This document shows, piece after piece, positions 17,082-25,684 of a stretch of DNA of 64,000 nucleotides. The notes under the pieces are model-generated. The model had not been told where the DNA came from, did no database searches, and saw only the letters and a program-made list of their open reading frames with translations. Made by a program: the position numbers and the translations under genes. Numbering within the stretch: position 1 is the stretch's first letter; each line of letters begins with the position of its first letter. The stretch is from Tardiphaga sp. P9-11 (GTDB lineage Bacteria; Pseudomonadota; Alphaproteobacteria; Rhizobiales; Xanthobacteraceae), in NCBI RefSeq assembly GCF_008329525.1, contig NZ_NPKQ01000010.1, forward strand, positions 124,001 through 188,000. Direction: 5' to 3'.

Positions 17082-17825
17082 GTGCTGTCCTCAATCTCCT
17101 TTCTCGGTGCGCTAGGCGCGGGGGTGCTGTCGTTCCTGTCGCCCTGCGTTCTGCCGCTGGTGCCGCCCTATCTGTGCTTTCTGGCCGGTGTTAGCCTCGA
17201 TGAACTCGATGACCATGATGGGCAGGCAGGCTGGCGGCCGAACAAGCGCGTCGTCGCGCTGTCCTTTGCTTTCGTGTTGGGATTCGCGACAGTCTTCGTC
17301 GCTCTGGGAGCATCGGCATCGCTGCTCGGCAAGGCAATCACGGCCTATTTTGATACGCTGGCCATCATCGCCGGCGTGGTGATAGTCGTTCTCGGGCTGC
17401 ACTTTCTCGGCATTTTCAGGATCGGTCTCTTATTTCGCGAAGCGCGCTTTCAGGCGGCCCGCAAGCCGGCGGGTTTTCTTGGCGCCTATCTGGTTGGCCT
17501 TGCATTCGCCTTTGGGTGGACGCCATGCGTTGGCCCCGTGCTGGCTGCCATTCTGATGGTCGCAGGTGCCGAAGGCGCGCCGGCGCAGGGGGCGCTTCTG
17601 CTCGCGGCCTATGCGCTCGGCATCGGCATTCCCTTCATGCTGGCGTCATTGTTTTCAGGACCGTTCATGCGGCTGATGGCGCGGCTGCGTCGGCATATGC
17701 TGGCTATCGAGAAGGTGATCGGCGCCAGCCTTGTCCTGACCGGGGTTCTGTTTTTGACTGGTGCAATGCCGCGTATTTCGGGTTGGATGCTGGAGGCCTT
17801 TCCGGCCTTCGGCACCATCGGATGA
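17082..17825 (+). CDS. soxV: Cytochrome c biogenesis protein CcdA / SoxV
   Basis: 247-aa six-TM protein with the two reactive-cysteine motifs LSPCVLPLVPPYL and FGWTPCVGPVLAAIL. It carries reducing equivalents from cytoplasmic thioredoxin to periplasmic partners, here SoxS and SoxW. The start is taken as GTG 17082; the frame extends further upstream, but that part reads through the divergent soxS promoter. Only a weak GGA precedes the GTG. soxW follows 20 bp downstream. Confidence 0.9.
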   Translation: MLSSISFLGALGAGVLSFLSPCVLPLVPPYLCFLAGVSLDELDDHDGQAGWRPNKRVVALSFAFVLGFATVFVALGASASLLGKAITAYFDTLAIIAGVVIVVLGLHFLGIFRIGLLFREARFQAARKPAGFLGAYLVGLAFAFGWTPCVGPVLAAILMVAGAEGAPAQGALLLAAYALGIGIPFMLASLFSGPFMRLMARLRRHMLAIEKVIGASLVLTGVLFLTGAMPRISGWMLEAFPAFGTIG

Positions 17826-17845
17826 TGCGGGATCGGGAGGATCGA

Positions 17846-18433
17846 ATGTCCAAAACATCTGGCGTGCTCACGAGGCGGCATGCGCTCGCCGCGATCGGTC
17901 TCGGCGTGGCTGGACTACGCGCTGCACCGGCATGGGCGAAAGCAACGCTCGGTGATGACGGACTCTATCAGATGGACTGGTACCTGGAGAGCTTCCTCGA
18001 TCTCTCCGAGGATCTCGCGGGCGCGACCGCCAAGGGCAAGCGCTTCGCGGTCATGTGGGGCCTCAAGGGCTGCCCAGCCTGCAAGCGCATGCACGAGAGC
18101 TACATGACCGATCCGAAGATGGAAACCTATATCCGCGACAACTTCGAAATCCTGCATCTCAATCACATCGGCTCGCGCGAGGTGACAGATTTCGACGGCC
18201 GCAAGCGGGGCGAGAAATCGTTCGGCGAATCCTACGGCATCCGCTTTACGCCGACGATCCAGTTCTTTCCAGAGACGACATCGGGACTGGCCGTAAAGAC
18301 CGGGCAGGCGCGGGAAGTTGCGCGTATGCCCGGTCTGCTGGAGCCGGTCGAGTTTCTCGCGATGTTCCGCTACGTGCGTCAGAAGGGCTACGAGACCGCG
18401 CCGTTTCCAGAGTGGCTGAAGAAGCAGGCTTAG
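17846..18433 (+). CDS. soxW: Periplasmic thioredoxin SoxW
   Basis: 195-aa protein with a twin-arginine-type signal (LTRRHALAAIGLGVAGL) and a thioredoxin-like domain with redox motif CPAC (Cys76, Cys79) in WGLKGCPACKRMHESYM, plus the RFTPTIQFF cis-proline loop. GGGAGG lies 5 nt before the ATG. SoxW is reduced by SoxV and keeps Sox thiol enzymes active. It forms an operon with soxV and converges on the GlcG-like gene. Confidence 0.88.
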   Translation: MSKTSGVLTRRHALAAIGLGVAGLRAAPAWAKATLGDDGLYQMDWYLESFLDLSEDLAGATAKGKRFAVMWGLKGCPACKRMHESYMTDPKMETYIRDNFEILHLNHIGSREVTDFDGRKRGEKSFGESYGIRFTPTIQFFPETTSGLAVKTGQAREVARMPGLLEPVEFLAMFRYVRQKGYETAPFPEWLKKQA

Positions 18434-18446
18434 TCATCAGCGCGAA

Positions 18447-18950
18447 CTAGAAATCCAGCTTGTCCTGGATCGCTGCAATGCCGGCCTTGGCGCAGAGTTC
18501 GTCCGCATCGCCGCCCGGTGCGCCAGAAACGCCGATGGCGCCCAGCATTGCACCGCCGCCTTCAATCATGACGCCGCCACCGATGATCACAACATTCGGC
18601 AGGTTGCGCAGTCCGGCCTGCATCATGCCGGGCTGGCTGATCGCATTCAGTTCGGTGGTACTGTTGCGGAACGTTGCTGAGGTCCATGCCTTGCCGGTTG
18701 CGGTCGGCGGCGTGTGCGGTCCGGCAAAGCGGTCGCGCAGCAGGACCTGCGGCGTGCCGAAGCGATCGACCACGGCAACTGCCACCTGATAGCCGCGCTT
18801 CTGGCAGTCCTTCAGCGCCGCACGGGCGGCGTCGAGTGCCAGTTCAAGCCCGATGGACTTGTAGCTGACGACAGCCTCTTCCGCCCGCGCTGCAGATGAT
18901 GCGAGCAGCGACATGGCCGCAACAGCAATCAGGGCAGTTCGCATCGTCAT
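18447..18950 (-). CDS. Exported GlcG/HbpS-family (DUF336) protein in the sox cluster
   Basis: 167-aa protein: a signal peptide ending near SSAARA-EEA, then a GlcG/HbpS fold (LALDAARAALKDCQKRGYQVAVAVVDRFGTPQVLLRDRF, IIGGGVMIEGGGAMLGAIGVSG). GGAG lies 8 nt before the chosen ATG; nearby GTG and ATG codons are alternatives. HbpS-type proteins bind heme or small ligands. Co-direction with soxXA, 20 bp upstream, suggests a helper role in Sox cytochrome assembly or redox sensing; that is inference. Confidence 0.82.
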   Translation of the reverse strand: MTMRTALIAVAAMSLLASSAARAEEAVVSYKSIGLELALDAARAALKDCQKRGYQVAVAVVDRFGTPQVLLRDRFAGPHTPPTATGKAWTSATFRNSTTELNAISQPGMMQAGLRNLPNVVIIGGGVMIEGGGAMLGAIGVSGAPGGDADELCAKAGIAAIQDKLDF

Positions 18951-18970
18951 GTCGATCACTCCGAATTCGT

Positions 18971-19594
18971 TTACTTGTTGATCGGCGATTCCGGATCGAA
19001 CAGGAAGGCCACGATATCCTTGATCTGCTGTTCGCTCAGCACCTTGTTGACGCCGAAGCGCGGCATGTTGGAGCAGGCGAACACGGCCTGGGAATCATAG
19101 ACCTTGGTGAAGGCGTTCTTGATTTCCTGCGGATCGTATTTGCGATCCTTGCCGTAATTGGTCAGGCTTGGGCCGAGCGTGCCGTAGCTGACTTCCTTCT
19201 GCTCCATCTGGTGGCAGGCGTAGCAGTTGCCGCCGGCAACCGTGTCAGGCGGATCGGAGAACTGGCCGCCGCGGCCGTTATTGGCGATCTTCGCGCCTTC
19301 CTTCCAGTTGCCGAGGAATTTGCCGTCGGCGGGATACACCACGCGCGCCAGTTCGCGCGCGGTGATCTTGTTGGCTTCCGCGCTGGGTACCTCGTTGTGA
19401 AAGGCGTTGCAGGTCTTCAACGTTTCATCTGGTTCGATTCGGGCCTGCCATTCCGCCGGCGCCTTGCCGAAGGTCGATTTGATATAGGCGTCGACCAGCG
19501 CTGGGTCCGGCGCCTTGGCGGCGGTTTGTGCCGATGCGGCTGTTGTGAACGAGCCTGCGATAACAAGCGCGGCGAGCGTCAAAGCGTGTCTCAT
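18971..19594 (-). CDS. soxX: Sulfur-oxidising c-type cytochrome SoxX
   Basis: 207-aa monoheme cytochrome with a signal peptide (cleavage near ASA-QTA), heme site CYACH (Cys124, Cys127, His128) and likely axial Met177 in CSNMPRFG. With SoxA it couples thiosulfate to the SoxY cysteine in the periplasm. AAGGAG lies 7 nt before the ATG. It is 11 bp downstream of soxA. It is longer than minimal SoxX because of an N-terminal extension (residues 30-115) before the heme domain, with a conserved-looking TCNAFHNE. Confidence 0.93.
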   Translation of the reverse strand: MRHALTLAALVIAGSFTTAASAQTAAKAPDPALVDAYIKSTFGKAPAEWQARIEPDETLKTCNAFHNEVPSAEANKITARELARVVYPADGKFLGNWKEGAKIANNGRGGQFSDPPDTVAGGNCYACHQMEQKEVSYGTLGPSLTNYGKDRKYDPQEIKNAFTKVYDSQAVFACSNMPRFGVNKVLSEQQIKDIVAFLFDPESPINK

Positions 19595-19605
19595 CTTGAG
19601 GCTCC

Positions 19606-20430
19606 TTATCGCTTGATCGACGGGACGTTGATTTCGCCGGCGGCCGCTTGTTTCTGCAGGAAAGAGGTGAGGGCGGTGAGAGCATCCGAGCCGTATTCCG
19701 GCACGGGCCAGCGCTGCTGACGGAAGCAATCCCACAGACGATGCTGCATGGTGCGCAGCGCGCCCTGCGAGACGCGATAGGTCGGCCAGCCGCCCATGGT
19801 TTCCTGCGCCGGCTTGCCCGGCTTGGAGAAGTTCGGCAGCCCTTGCAGCCGGATGCGCTTGCCTTCGTCGGCATGGCAGGTGGCGCAGGAGAAATCGTTC
19901 ACGCCGCCGCGGCGATAGAACAGTGCTTCGCCGACCGCCACCATCTCCTGCTCCTTGGGATGGCTGAGCGGAATGGCGATCTTCTTGCCGTTCGATTTGT
20001 TGGCGATATAGGCGACGAGGTCTTCCATGTCGGACGCGCGGCCCGGGCCAGAAAAGCGACGCGCGACGACATCCTTGGTGTCGAGACCCTGAATGTTCTG
20101 CATGCACCACAGCAAGCGCTGTTCGAGATCCATGACCTTGTCGGCATCTGCGAAGTAGCGCGGCAGTTGCGCGAAGGCGCCTTCGAGCTTGCCGGCGCCG
20201 AGGCCGAGATTGCATGTTTCAAGCGAGACGTTTTTGGTGCCGCGCGCTTCGCTCCATAGCGCTTCGCCGCGGTCGACGGCGAGATAGCCGGGATTGGACA
20301 TCGGGTCCGAGATCATCTCGCGATAGCGCTCGATCTCTTTCTCGCTGGCGTCCTGCGCTTGAATGCCGAAGCTCCCCGCGCAGAGTACCAGAATGGCGGC
20401 TGCCGCTGACCGAATGACGGTCTTTCTCAT
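19606..20430 (-). CDS. soxA: L-cysteine S-thiosulfotransferase subunit SoxA
   Basis: 274-aa diheme-fold cytochrome that carries one heme. Only one CxxCH is present (CATCH, Cys182-His186). The N-terminal domain has a cysteine pair, Cys73 and Cys109, likely a disulfide replacing the lost heme, as in the Starkeya-type SoxXA. Cys235 in [12 protein letters not shown] is the expected persulfide ligand and active-site residue. Signal peptide at residues 1-26. The start ATG follows GGGAGGGGAAAG. It catalyses oxidative attachment of thiosulfate to SoxYZ, and is divergent from soxYZBCD. Confidence 0.94.
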   Translation of the reverse strand: MRKTVIRSAAAAILVLCAGSFGIQAQDASEKEIERYREMISDPMSNPGYLAVDRGEALWSEARGTKNVSLETCNLGLGAGKLEGAFAQLPRYFADADKVMDLEQRLLWCMQNIQGLDTKDVVARRFSGPGRASDMEDLVAYIANKSNGKKIAIPLSHPKEQEMVAVGEALFYRRGGVNDFSCATCHADEGKRIRLQGLPNFSKPGKPAQETMGGWPTYRVSQGALRTMQHRLWDCFRQQRWPVPEYGSDALTALTSFLQKQAAAGEINVPSIKR

Positions 20431-20484
20431 CTTTCCCCTCCCACATCGCCGTCTGTGCGGCACTTGTGCATTTCAGATCTTTAC

Positions 20485-20505
20485 ATTCAAGAAAAAGAAT
20501 ATAAT
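20485..20505. promoter_or_regulatory. AT-rich dyad and TATAAT in the soxA-soxY divergent region
   Basis: Inverted repeat ATTC-N8-GAAT (20485-20500) overlaps a perfect TATAAT hexamer at 20500-20505 reading towards soxY. The 165-bp gap between the soxA and soxY starts is strikingly AT-rich compared with the flanking genes, so it should hold both sox promoters. No good -35 at 16-18 bp was found for TATAAT. The dyad is a candidate repressor site. Confidence 0.4.
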
Positions 20506-20595
20506 GATATGTCCCAGATAAGATAGATCAGACTTGGAATCGTCAAGCGATACTATTGTAAAGGGATCTTCCAAATCCCGCAGGAGGATACACTC

Positions 20596-21060
20596 ATGGT
20601 TTTGAAGTCGGTCGAGAAGACCCGTCGCGAAACGCTGGCCATGGCCGCGATCGCCGGTCTCGCAGCAATCCTTGCTCCCAGACTATCGCTGGCCGACGAA
20701 CAGGCCGTCGCCGTCGAAATCAAGAAACTGTATGGCGACAAGAAATTCGAAAGCGGCAAGATCAAGCTCGATGTTCCCGAGATCGCCGAGAACGGCCTTG
20801 TGGTGCCGGTCAATGTCGATATCGAAAGCCCGATGACCGATGCCGACTACGTCAAGTCGGTGCATGTGTTTGCCGAAGGCAATCCATTGCCGGCCGTCGT
20901 CAGCTACCGGTTCACGCCGGCCTGCGGCAAGGCCTCGGCCTCGACCCGCATGCGCCTTGCGGAAACCCAGAACATCGTCTGCATCGCCGAAATGTCCAAC
21001 GGCAAGCTGCACATGGCCAAGGCCAATGTGAAGGTCACGATCGGCGGCTGCGGCGGCTAG
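20596..21060 (+). CDS. soxY: Thiosulfate oxidation carrier protein SoxY
   Basis: 154-aa protein with a twin-arginine signal (EKTRRETLAMAAIAGL), an immunoglobulin-like beta domain, and the C-terminal swinging arm IGGCGG whose Cys152 carries the sulfur intermediates. GGAGG lies 11 nt before the ATG. It is co-exported with SoxZ, encoded next, and all Sox enzymes act on this carrier. First gene of soxYZBCD. Confidence 0.97.
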   Translation: MVLKSVEKTRRETLAMAAIAGLAAILAPRLSLADEQAVAVEIKKLYGDKKFESGKIKLDVPEIAENGLVVPVNVDIESPMTDADYVKSVHVFAEGNPLPAVVSYRFTPACGKASASTRMRLAETQNIVCIAEMSNGKLHMAKANVKVTIGGCGG

Positions 21061-21108
21061 TCGCGCGGCTTCGTTCACAGAACAGTTTTATCAGGCGAGG
21101 ACTTTCCC

Positions 21109-21438
21109 ATGGCAACCAAACCAACCCCGCGCGTTCGCGTTCCGACCCAGGCCAAGCCGGGTGAGCTGATCGAGATCAAGACGCTGATCTCTCACGAAAT
21201 GGAATCCGGCCAGCGCAAGGATGCGTCCGGCAAGGTCGTGCCGCGCAAGATCATCAACAAGTTCACTGCAGCCTTCAACGGCAAGACGGTGTTCGAGGCC
21301 GACTGGAATCCCGCCATCTCGGCCAATCCCTATCAGTCGTTTTTCTACAAGGCCGCCGAGTCCGGCGAATTCACCTTCACCTGGAAGGATGACGACGGCT
21401 CCGACTATGTCGCGACCAACAAGCTGACCGTGGCCTGA
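21109..21438 (+). CDS. soxZ: Thiosulfate oxidation carrier complex protein SoxZ
   Basis: 109-aa protein without its own signal peptide, as usual for SoxZ, which travels with SoxY. The family opening RVRVPTQAKPGELIEIKTLISHEMESGQR and the terminal FTFTWKDDDGSDY are present. AGGCGAGGA lies before the ATG. It forms the SoxYZ heterodimer that docks SoxXA, SoxB and SoxCD. Confidence 0.97.
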   Translation: MATKPTPRVRVPTQAKPGELIEIKTLISHEMESGQRKDASGKVVPRKIINKFTAAFNGKTVFEADWNPAISANPYQSFFYKAAESGEFTFTWKDDDGSDYVATNKLTVA

Positions 21439-21511
21439 CGGATTGCGGACGCTGAGCTGACGTTCTTCTGAACATTCACCCTTCCATGCCGGAAGGGATC
21501 ATAGGTGGATC

Positions 21512-23209
21512 ATGATATCGAGGCGGGATTTCCTGCAGGCGACGGCGGCTGCGTCTGCGCTGACGATCGGAAGCGGCCTTGGGCCGCTGGGTCGGGCTGC
21601 GGCACAGCAGCGTCTGACACAGGCCGATATCCTGCGGTTCGATCCGCTGGGCACCGTGACGATCCTCTATGTCGCCGACACCCACGCGCAACTGATGCCG
21701 CTGCACTTCCGCGAGCCCTCGGTCAATCTCGGCGTCGGCGAAGTGAAGGGCATGCCGCCGCATCTCACGGATGCCGAGTTTCGCAGCTACTTCAAGATTG
21801 CGGCCGGCTCCGCCGATGCCTTCGCGCTGACCGCCGATGATTTCATCTCGCTCGCCAAGAATTACGGCCGCATGGGCGGCATGGACCGAATCGCCACACT
21901 GATCGGCGCGGTGCGCGCCGAGCGCGGCGACGACAAGGTGCTGCTGCTGGATGGCGGCGATAGCTGGCAGGGAAGCTGGACGTCACTGCAGACCAAGGCG
22001 CAGGACATGGTCGATGTCATGTCGTCGCTGAAGCTCGACGCCATGGTCGGCCATTGGGAATTCACCTACGGCGCCGAGCGCGTCAAGCAGATCGCCGACA
22101 GCGCGCCATTCGCTTTCCTGGCGCAAAATATTCGCGACAACGAATGGCAGGAGCCGGTGTTTGAGGCGCGCAAGATGTTCGAGCGCGGCGGCGCCACTAT
22201 CGCCGTGATCGGACAGGCGCTGCCGCGGACGGCCGTCGCCAATCCGCGCTGGATGTTCCCGAACTGGGAATTCGGCATTCGCGAAGACGACATCCAGAAG
22301 CAGGTCGATGAAGCTCGTGCTGCCGGCGCCTCCATCGTGGTGCTGCTGTCGCATAACGGTTTCGATGTCGACCGCAAGTTGGCCGGACGCGTGAAGGGAC
22401 TCGACGTCATCCTGACGGCGCACACCCATGACGCCATGCCCGGCCTGATCAAGGTCGGCAATACGGTGCTGGTGGCAACCGGCTCGCACGGCAAGTTCGT
22501 GTCGCGCCTCGATATCGAGGTGAAGGACAAGCAGGTTGCGGATATCCGCTTCAAGCTGATGCCGGTCTTCGCCGATGCCATCAAACCCGATCCTGCAATG
22601 ACTGCGCTAGTGGAGAAGGTGAGGGCGCCGTTCGCCAAGGATCTGGCGCGCGAGATCGGCAAAACGGATTCGCTGCTGTATCGTCGCGGCAATTTCAACG
22701 GCACCTTCGACGATCTGATCTGCAACGCCATGATGTCCGAGCGCGATGCGGAGATCGTGCTGTCGCCCGGCTTCCGCTGGGGCGGCACGCTGATCCCCGG
22801 CGATGCGATCACATGGGAGCAGATCACCAACGCCACCGCGATCACCTATCCGAACTGCTATCGCAACCAGATGACCGGCATCCAGATCAAGGAAGTGCTG
22901 GAGGATGTCGCCGACAACATTTTCCATCCCGACCCTTACTTCCAGGGTGGCGGCGACATGGTCCGCATGGGCGGCATGGGCTACGCGATTGATATTTCCA
23001 AGCCGATGGGGTCGCGCATTTCCGGGATGACCCATCTGGGGTCGGGCAAGCCGATCGAAGCCAGCAAGACCTACACGGTCTCGGGCTGGGCCAGCATCAA
23101 CGAAAACACGCAGGGCCCGCCGATCTGGGACGTGGTCGCGGCGCATGTGGCGAAGGTCTCAACCGTCAGGATCGAACCCAACACCGCGGTCAAGGTGACC
23201 GGGGCCTGA
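21512..23209 (+). CDS. soxB: Thiosulfohydrolase SoxB
   Basis: 565-aa dimanganese enzyme with a twin-arginine signal (SRRDFLQATAAAS). It shows the 5'-nucleotidase-like metal motifs in order: ADTHAQLMP, GGDSWQGS, MVGHWEFTYG, LSHNGFDVD and LTAHTHD, then the C-terminal substrate domain. It hydrolyses sulfate from SoxY-S-thiosulfonate. The length fits the family. It follows soxZ by 73 bp and precedes soxCD. Confidence 0.97.
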   Translation: MISRRDFLQATAAASALTIGSGLGPLGRAAAQQRLTQADILRFDPLGTVTILYVADTHAQLMPLHFREPSVNLGVGEVKGMPPHLTDAEFRSYFKIAAGSADAFALTADDFISLAKNYGRMGGMDRIATLIGAVRAERGDDKVLLLDGGDSWQGSWTSLQTKAQDMVDVMSSLKLDAMVGHWEFTYGAERVKQIADSAPFAFLAQNIRDNEWQEPVFEARKMFERGGATIAVIGQALPRTAVANPRWMFPNWEFGIREDDIQKQVDEARAAGASIVVLLSHNGFDVDRKLAGRVKGLDVILTAHTHDAMPGLIKVGNTVLVATGSHGKFVSRLDIEVKDKQVADIRFKLMPVFADAIKPDPAMTALVEKVRAPFAKDLAREIGKTDSLLYRRGNFNGTFDDLICNAMMSERDAEIVLSPGFRWGGTLIPGDAITWEQITNATAITYPNCYRNQMTGIQIKEVLEDVADNIFHPDPYFQGGGDMVRMGGMGYAIDISKPMGSRISGMTHLGSGKPIEASKTYTVSGWASINENTQGPPIWDVVAAHVAKVSTVRIEPNTAVKVTGA

Positions 23210-23247
23210 TTCAGGCGTCGTAGTGCAGAGACAGGAAAGCTTGTCGG

Positions 23248-24528
23248 ATGACTGATCGAACATCAGCGGAAACGCTCAATCGCCGTCGTTTTCTCGGCGC
23301 GGCAAGCCTGGCCGGCGCCGGCGCGGCATTGTCGGCGATCCCAGCACTTGCAGGCGAGACGGCGAAATCCGAAGCACTCATCACCGACGTGCAGGACTGG
23401 CAGCGCTATCTCGGCGACGGCGTCGATAAACATCCTTACGGCGTGCCCTCGAAATTCGAGAAGAACGTGATCCGGCGCGATGTTCCCTGGCTCACCGCGT
23501 CGGCGGAGTCCTCGGTCAACTTCACGCCGCTGCATGACCTCGACGGCATCATCACGCCGTCTGGGCTTTGCTTCGAGCGCCATCACGGCGGCGTGGCTGA
23601 GATCAATCCGGCCGACCATCGCCTGATGATCAACGGACTGGTCGACAAGCCACTGGTCTTCACCATGGACGACATCAAGCGGATGCCGCGCGTCAACAAG
23701 GTGTACTTCCTCGAATGTGCCGCCAATTCCGGCATGGAATGGCGCGGCAGCCAGCTCAATGGCTGCCAGTTCACGCACGGCATGATCCACAATGTGATGT
23801 ATACCGGCGTGCCGTTGAAGGTGCTGCTCGATGAGGCCGGGCTGAAGCCGAATGCCAAGTGGCTGATGCTGGAAGGCGCAGACTCTGCCGGCATGAATCG
23901 CTCGCTGCCGATCGAGAAAGCGCTGAACGATGTCATGATCGCTTTCGCCATGAATGGCGAGGCGTTGCGTCCTGAGCAGGGCTATCCGCTGCGCGCGGTC
24001 ATTCCCGGTTGGGAAGGCAATCTGTGGGTCAAGTGGCTGCGCCGCATCGAAGCTGGCGATCAGCCATGGCAGACCCGAGAGGAGACGTCGAAATATACGG
24101 ATCTGCTGGCCGACGGAAATTCTCGCAAGCATACATTCGTGATGGATGCGAAGTCGGTGGTGACCAATCCGTCGCCGCAGGCGCCGTTGAAGCACAAGGG
24201 TCGCAACGTGCTGAGCGGGCTGGCCTGGTCCGGCCGCGGCACGGTGAAGCGCGTCGATGTCTCGATGGATGGCGGGCGCAACTGGCAGACCGCGCGCATC
24301 GATGGCCCGACCTTCGATAAGTCCGTGGTGCGCTTCTATGTGGATTTCGACTGGAACGGACAGGAGCTGATGATCCAGTCCCGCGCTATCGACTCCACCG
24401 GCTATGTGCAGCCATCGAAGGACGAGCTGCGCAAGGTGCGCGGCGTCAATTCGATCTACCACAATAACGGCATTCAGACCTGGCTGGTGCATTCGGGCGG
24501 GGAGACTGAAAATGTCGAAATCGGCTAA
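23248..24528 (+). CDS. soxC: Sulfane dehydrogenase molybdenum subunit SoxC
   Basis: 426-aa molybdoenzyme of the sulfite oxidase family with a Tat signal (NRRRFLGAASLAGAG). The molybdenum-ligand cysteine is Cys157 in FLECAANSGMEW. Cofactor-site arginines and histidine occur in the FTHGMIHN to SLPIEKAL stretch, and a C-terminal dimer domain runs from about residue 310. With SoxD it removes electrons from the SoxY-bound sulfane, allowing complete oxidation of thiosulfate to sulfate. The end overlaps soxD by 17 bp. Confidence 0.96.
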   Translation: MTDRTSAETLNRRRFLGAASLAGAGAALSAIPALAGETAKSEALITDVQDWQRYLGDGVDKHPYGVPSKFEKNVIRRDVPWLTASAESSVNFTPLHDLDGIITPSGLCFERHHGGVAEINPADHRLMINGLVDKPLVFTMDDIKRMPRVNKVYFLECAANSGMEWRGSQLNGCQFTHGMIHNVMYTGVPLKVLLDEAGLKPNAKWLMLEGADSAGMNRSLPIEKALNDVMIAFAMNGEALRPEQGYPLRAVIPGWEGNLWVKWLRRIEAGDQPWQTREETSKYTDLLADGNSRKHTFVMDAKSVVTNPSPQAPLKHKGRNVLSGLAWSGRGTVKRVDVSMDGGRNWQTARIDGPTFDKSVVRFYVDFDWNGQELMIQSRAIDSTGYVQPSKDELRKVRGVNSIYHNNGIQTWLVHSGGETENVEIG

Positions 24529-25213
24529 TGCGCTGACGCTTGCATTGGCAGCGCTTCTGCTCGGCGGCATGAGCGCGCCTGGCTCGACGCAGCAGATGGC
24601 GAACAGCGACGTTACGAAGCTTGCCGCCAAGCTCGGGCTGGGCCGTGCGGCCACGGCTGACGAAATCGCGGCCTGGGACACCGACGTGCGGCCGGACGGG
24701 CGAGGTCTTCCGGTCGGCAAGGGCACTGTGAAGCAGGGCGACGATCTGTTTCAGGAGAAGTGCGCGTCCTGTCACGGCGAATTCGGACAGGGCGTCGGTC
24801 GATGGCCGGTGCTAGCCGGCGGCGCCGGGACATTGAAGGCGGACCGGCCGGACAAGACCGTGGGGTCGTTCTGGCCTGATCTCTCGACCGTGTTCGACTA
24901 CATCAAGCGGGCGATGCCCTATGGCAATGCGCAGTCGCTGACCAATGACGAGGTCTATGCGCTGACGGCCTACATTCTCAGTATGAACGATATCGTCAAG
25001 GACGAGACATTCGAACTCAACGACAAGAACTTCACGTCGATCAAGATGCCGAATGCTGCAGCGTTCTTCGAGGATGATCGTGAGACGTCCGAGAAGCAGT
25101 TCTGGAACAAGAATCCATGCATGAAGGATTGCCGGCCGGCACCGAAGGTGACCGGGCGGGCCATGGCCATCGACGTCACGCCTGACGGCAAGTCCGGTCC
25201 CAAGGTCGAGTAG
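24512..25213 (+). CDS. soxD: Sulfane dehydrogenase cytochrome subunit SoxD (single heme)
   Basis: 233-aa exported c-type cytochrome with a signal peptide (residues 1-25) and one heme motif CASCH (Cys84-His88) in FQEKCASCHGEFG, with an axial-Met candidate in IKRAMPYGN. Some SoxD proteins have two hemes; here the C-terminal half holds only CMKDC without a histidine. GGGGAG lies before the ATG inside the end of soxC. It accepts electrons from the SoxC molybdenum centre. Confidence 0.94.
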   Translation: MSKSANALTLALAALLLGGMSAPGSTQQMANSDVTKLAAKLGLGRAATADEIAAWDTDVRPDGRGLPVGKGTVKQGDDLFQEKCASCHGEFGQGVGRWPVLAGGAGTLKADRPDKTVGSFWPDLSTVFDYIKRAMPYGNAQSLTNDEVYALTAYILSMNDIVKDETFELNDKNFTSIKMPNAAAFFEDDRETSEKQFWNKNPCMKDCRPAPKVTGRAMAIDVTPDGKSGPKVE

Positions 25214-25280
25214 TGCGACGCCATTCTTCACTTGCCACCTTCGCAGACACGCCAATCACCATCATCGAGGTTTGACTAGG

Positions 25281-25670
25281 ATGACGTTCCGCTTTTCGCT
25301 GCTCGCTTTGTCGCTCGCACTGATGACAACCGATGCCATAGCGCAGGATGTTGCAGCCGGGGAGAAGTCCTTCAACAAGTGCCGCGCCTGTCATCAGGTC
25401 GGCGAGACCGCGAAGAACACCGTGGGGCCGATCCTGAACGGTCTGTTCGGGCGGAAATCCGGCACCGTGGCGGGCTATAATTATTCCGACGCCAACAAGA
25501 ACTCCGGCCTGACCTGGGACGATGCGGTATTCACCGACTATATCAAGGATCCGAAGGGCAAGATCCCTGGCACCAAGATGAGCTTTGCCGGCGTCAAGAA
25601 CGAGCAGGAGATCAAGGATCTCACCGCGTTCCTGAAGCAGTTCGCGGCGGACGGCAAGAAGGGCGGCTAA
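25281..25670 (+). CDS. Class I cytochrome c (c2/c550 type)
   Basis: 129-aa exported cytochrome: signal peptide ending TDAIA-QDV, heme motif CRACH (Cys34-His38) in FNKCRACHQVGETAKN, the GPILNGLFGRKSGTVAGYNYS region and axial Met in PGTKMSFAGV, all typical of mitochondrial-like c2. It lies directly after soxD, so it is a good candidate to carry electrons from SoxXA/SoxCD to the terminal oxidase. An in-frame TTG lies three codons upstream of the ATG. Confidence 0.93.
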   Translation: MTFRFSLLALSLALMTTDAIAQDVAAGEKSFNKCRACHQVGETAKNTVGPILNGLFGRKSGTVAGYNYSDANKNSGLTWDDAVFTDYIKDPKGKIPGTKMSFAGVKNEQEIKDLTAFLKQFAADGKKGG

Positions 25671-25684
25671 AGCGCTGTCGCTTC

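Noticed and set aside
18971-20215. N-terminal extension of the soxX frame to 414 codons
   Set aside because: The upstream half lies inside soxA in another frame; the signal peptide and AAGGAG at 19594 define the true start.
20500-20505. Sigma-70 promoter for soxY based on TATAAT
   Set aside because: No acceptable -35 hexamer at 16-18 bp; kept only as part of a candidate control region.
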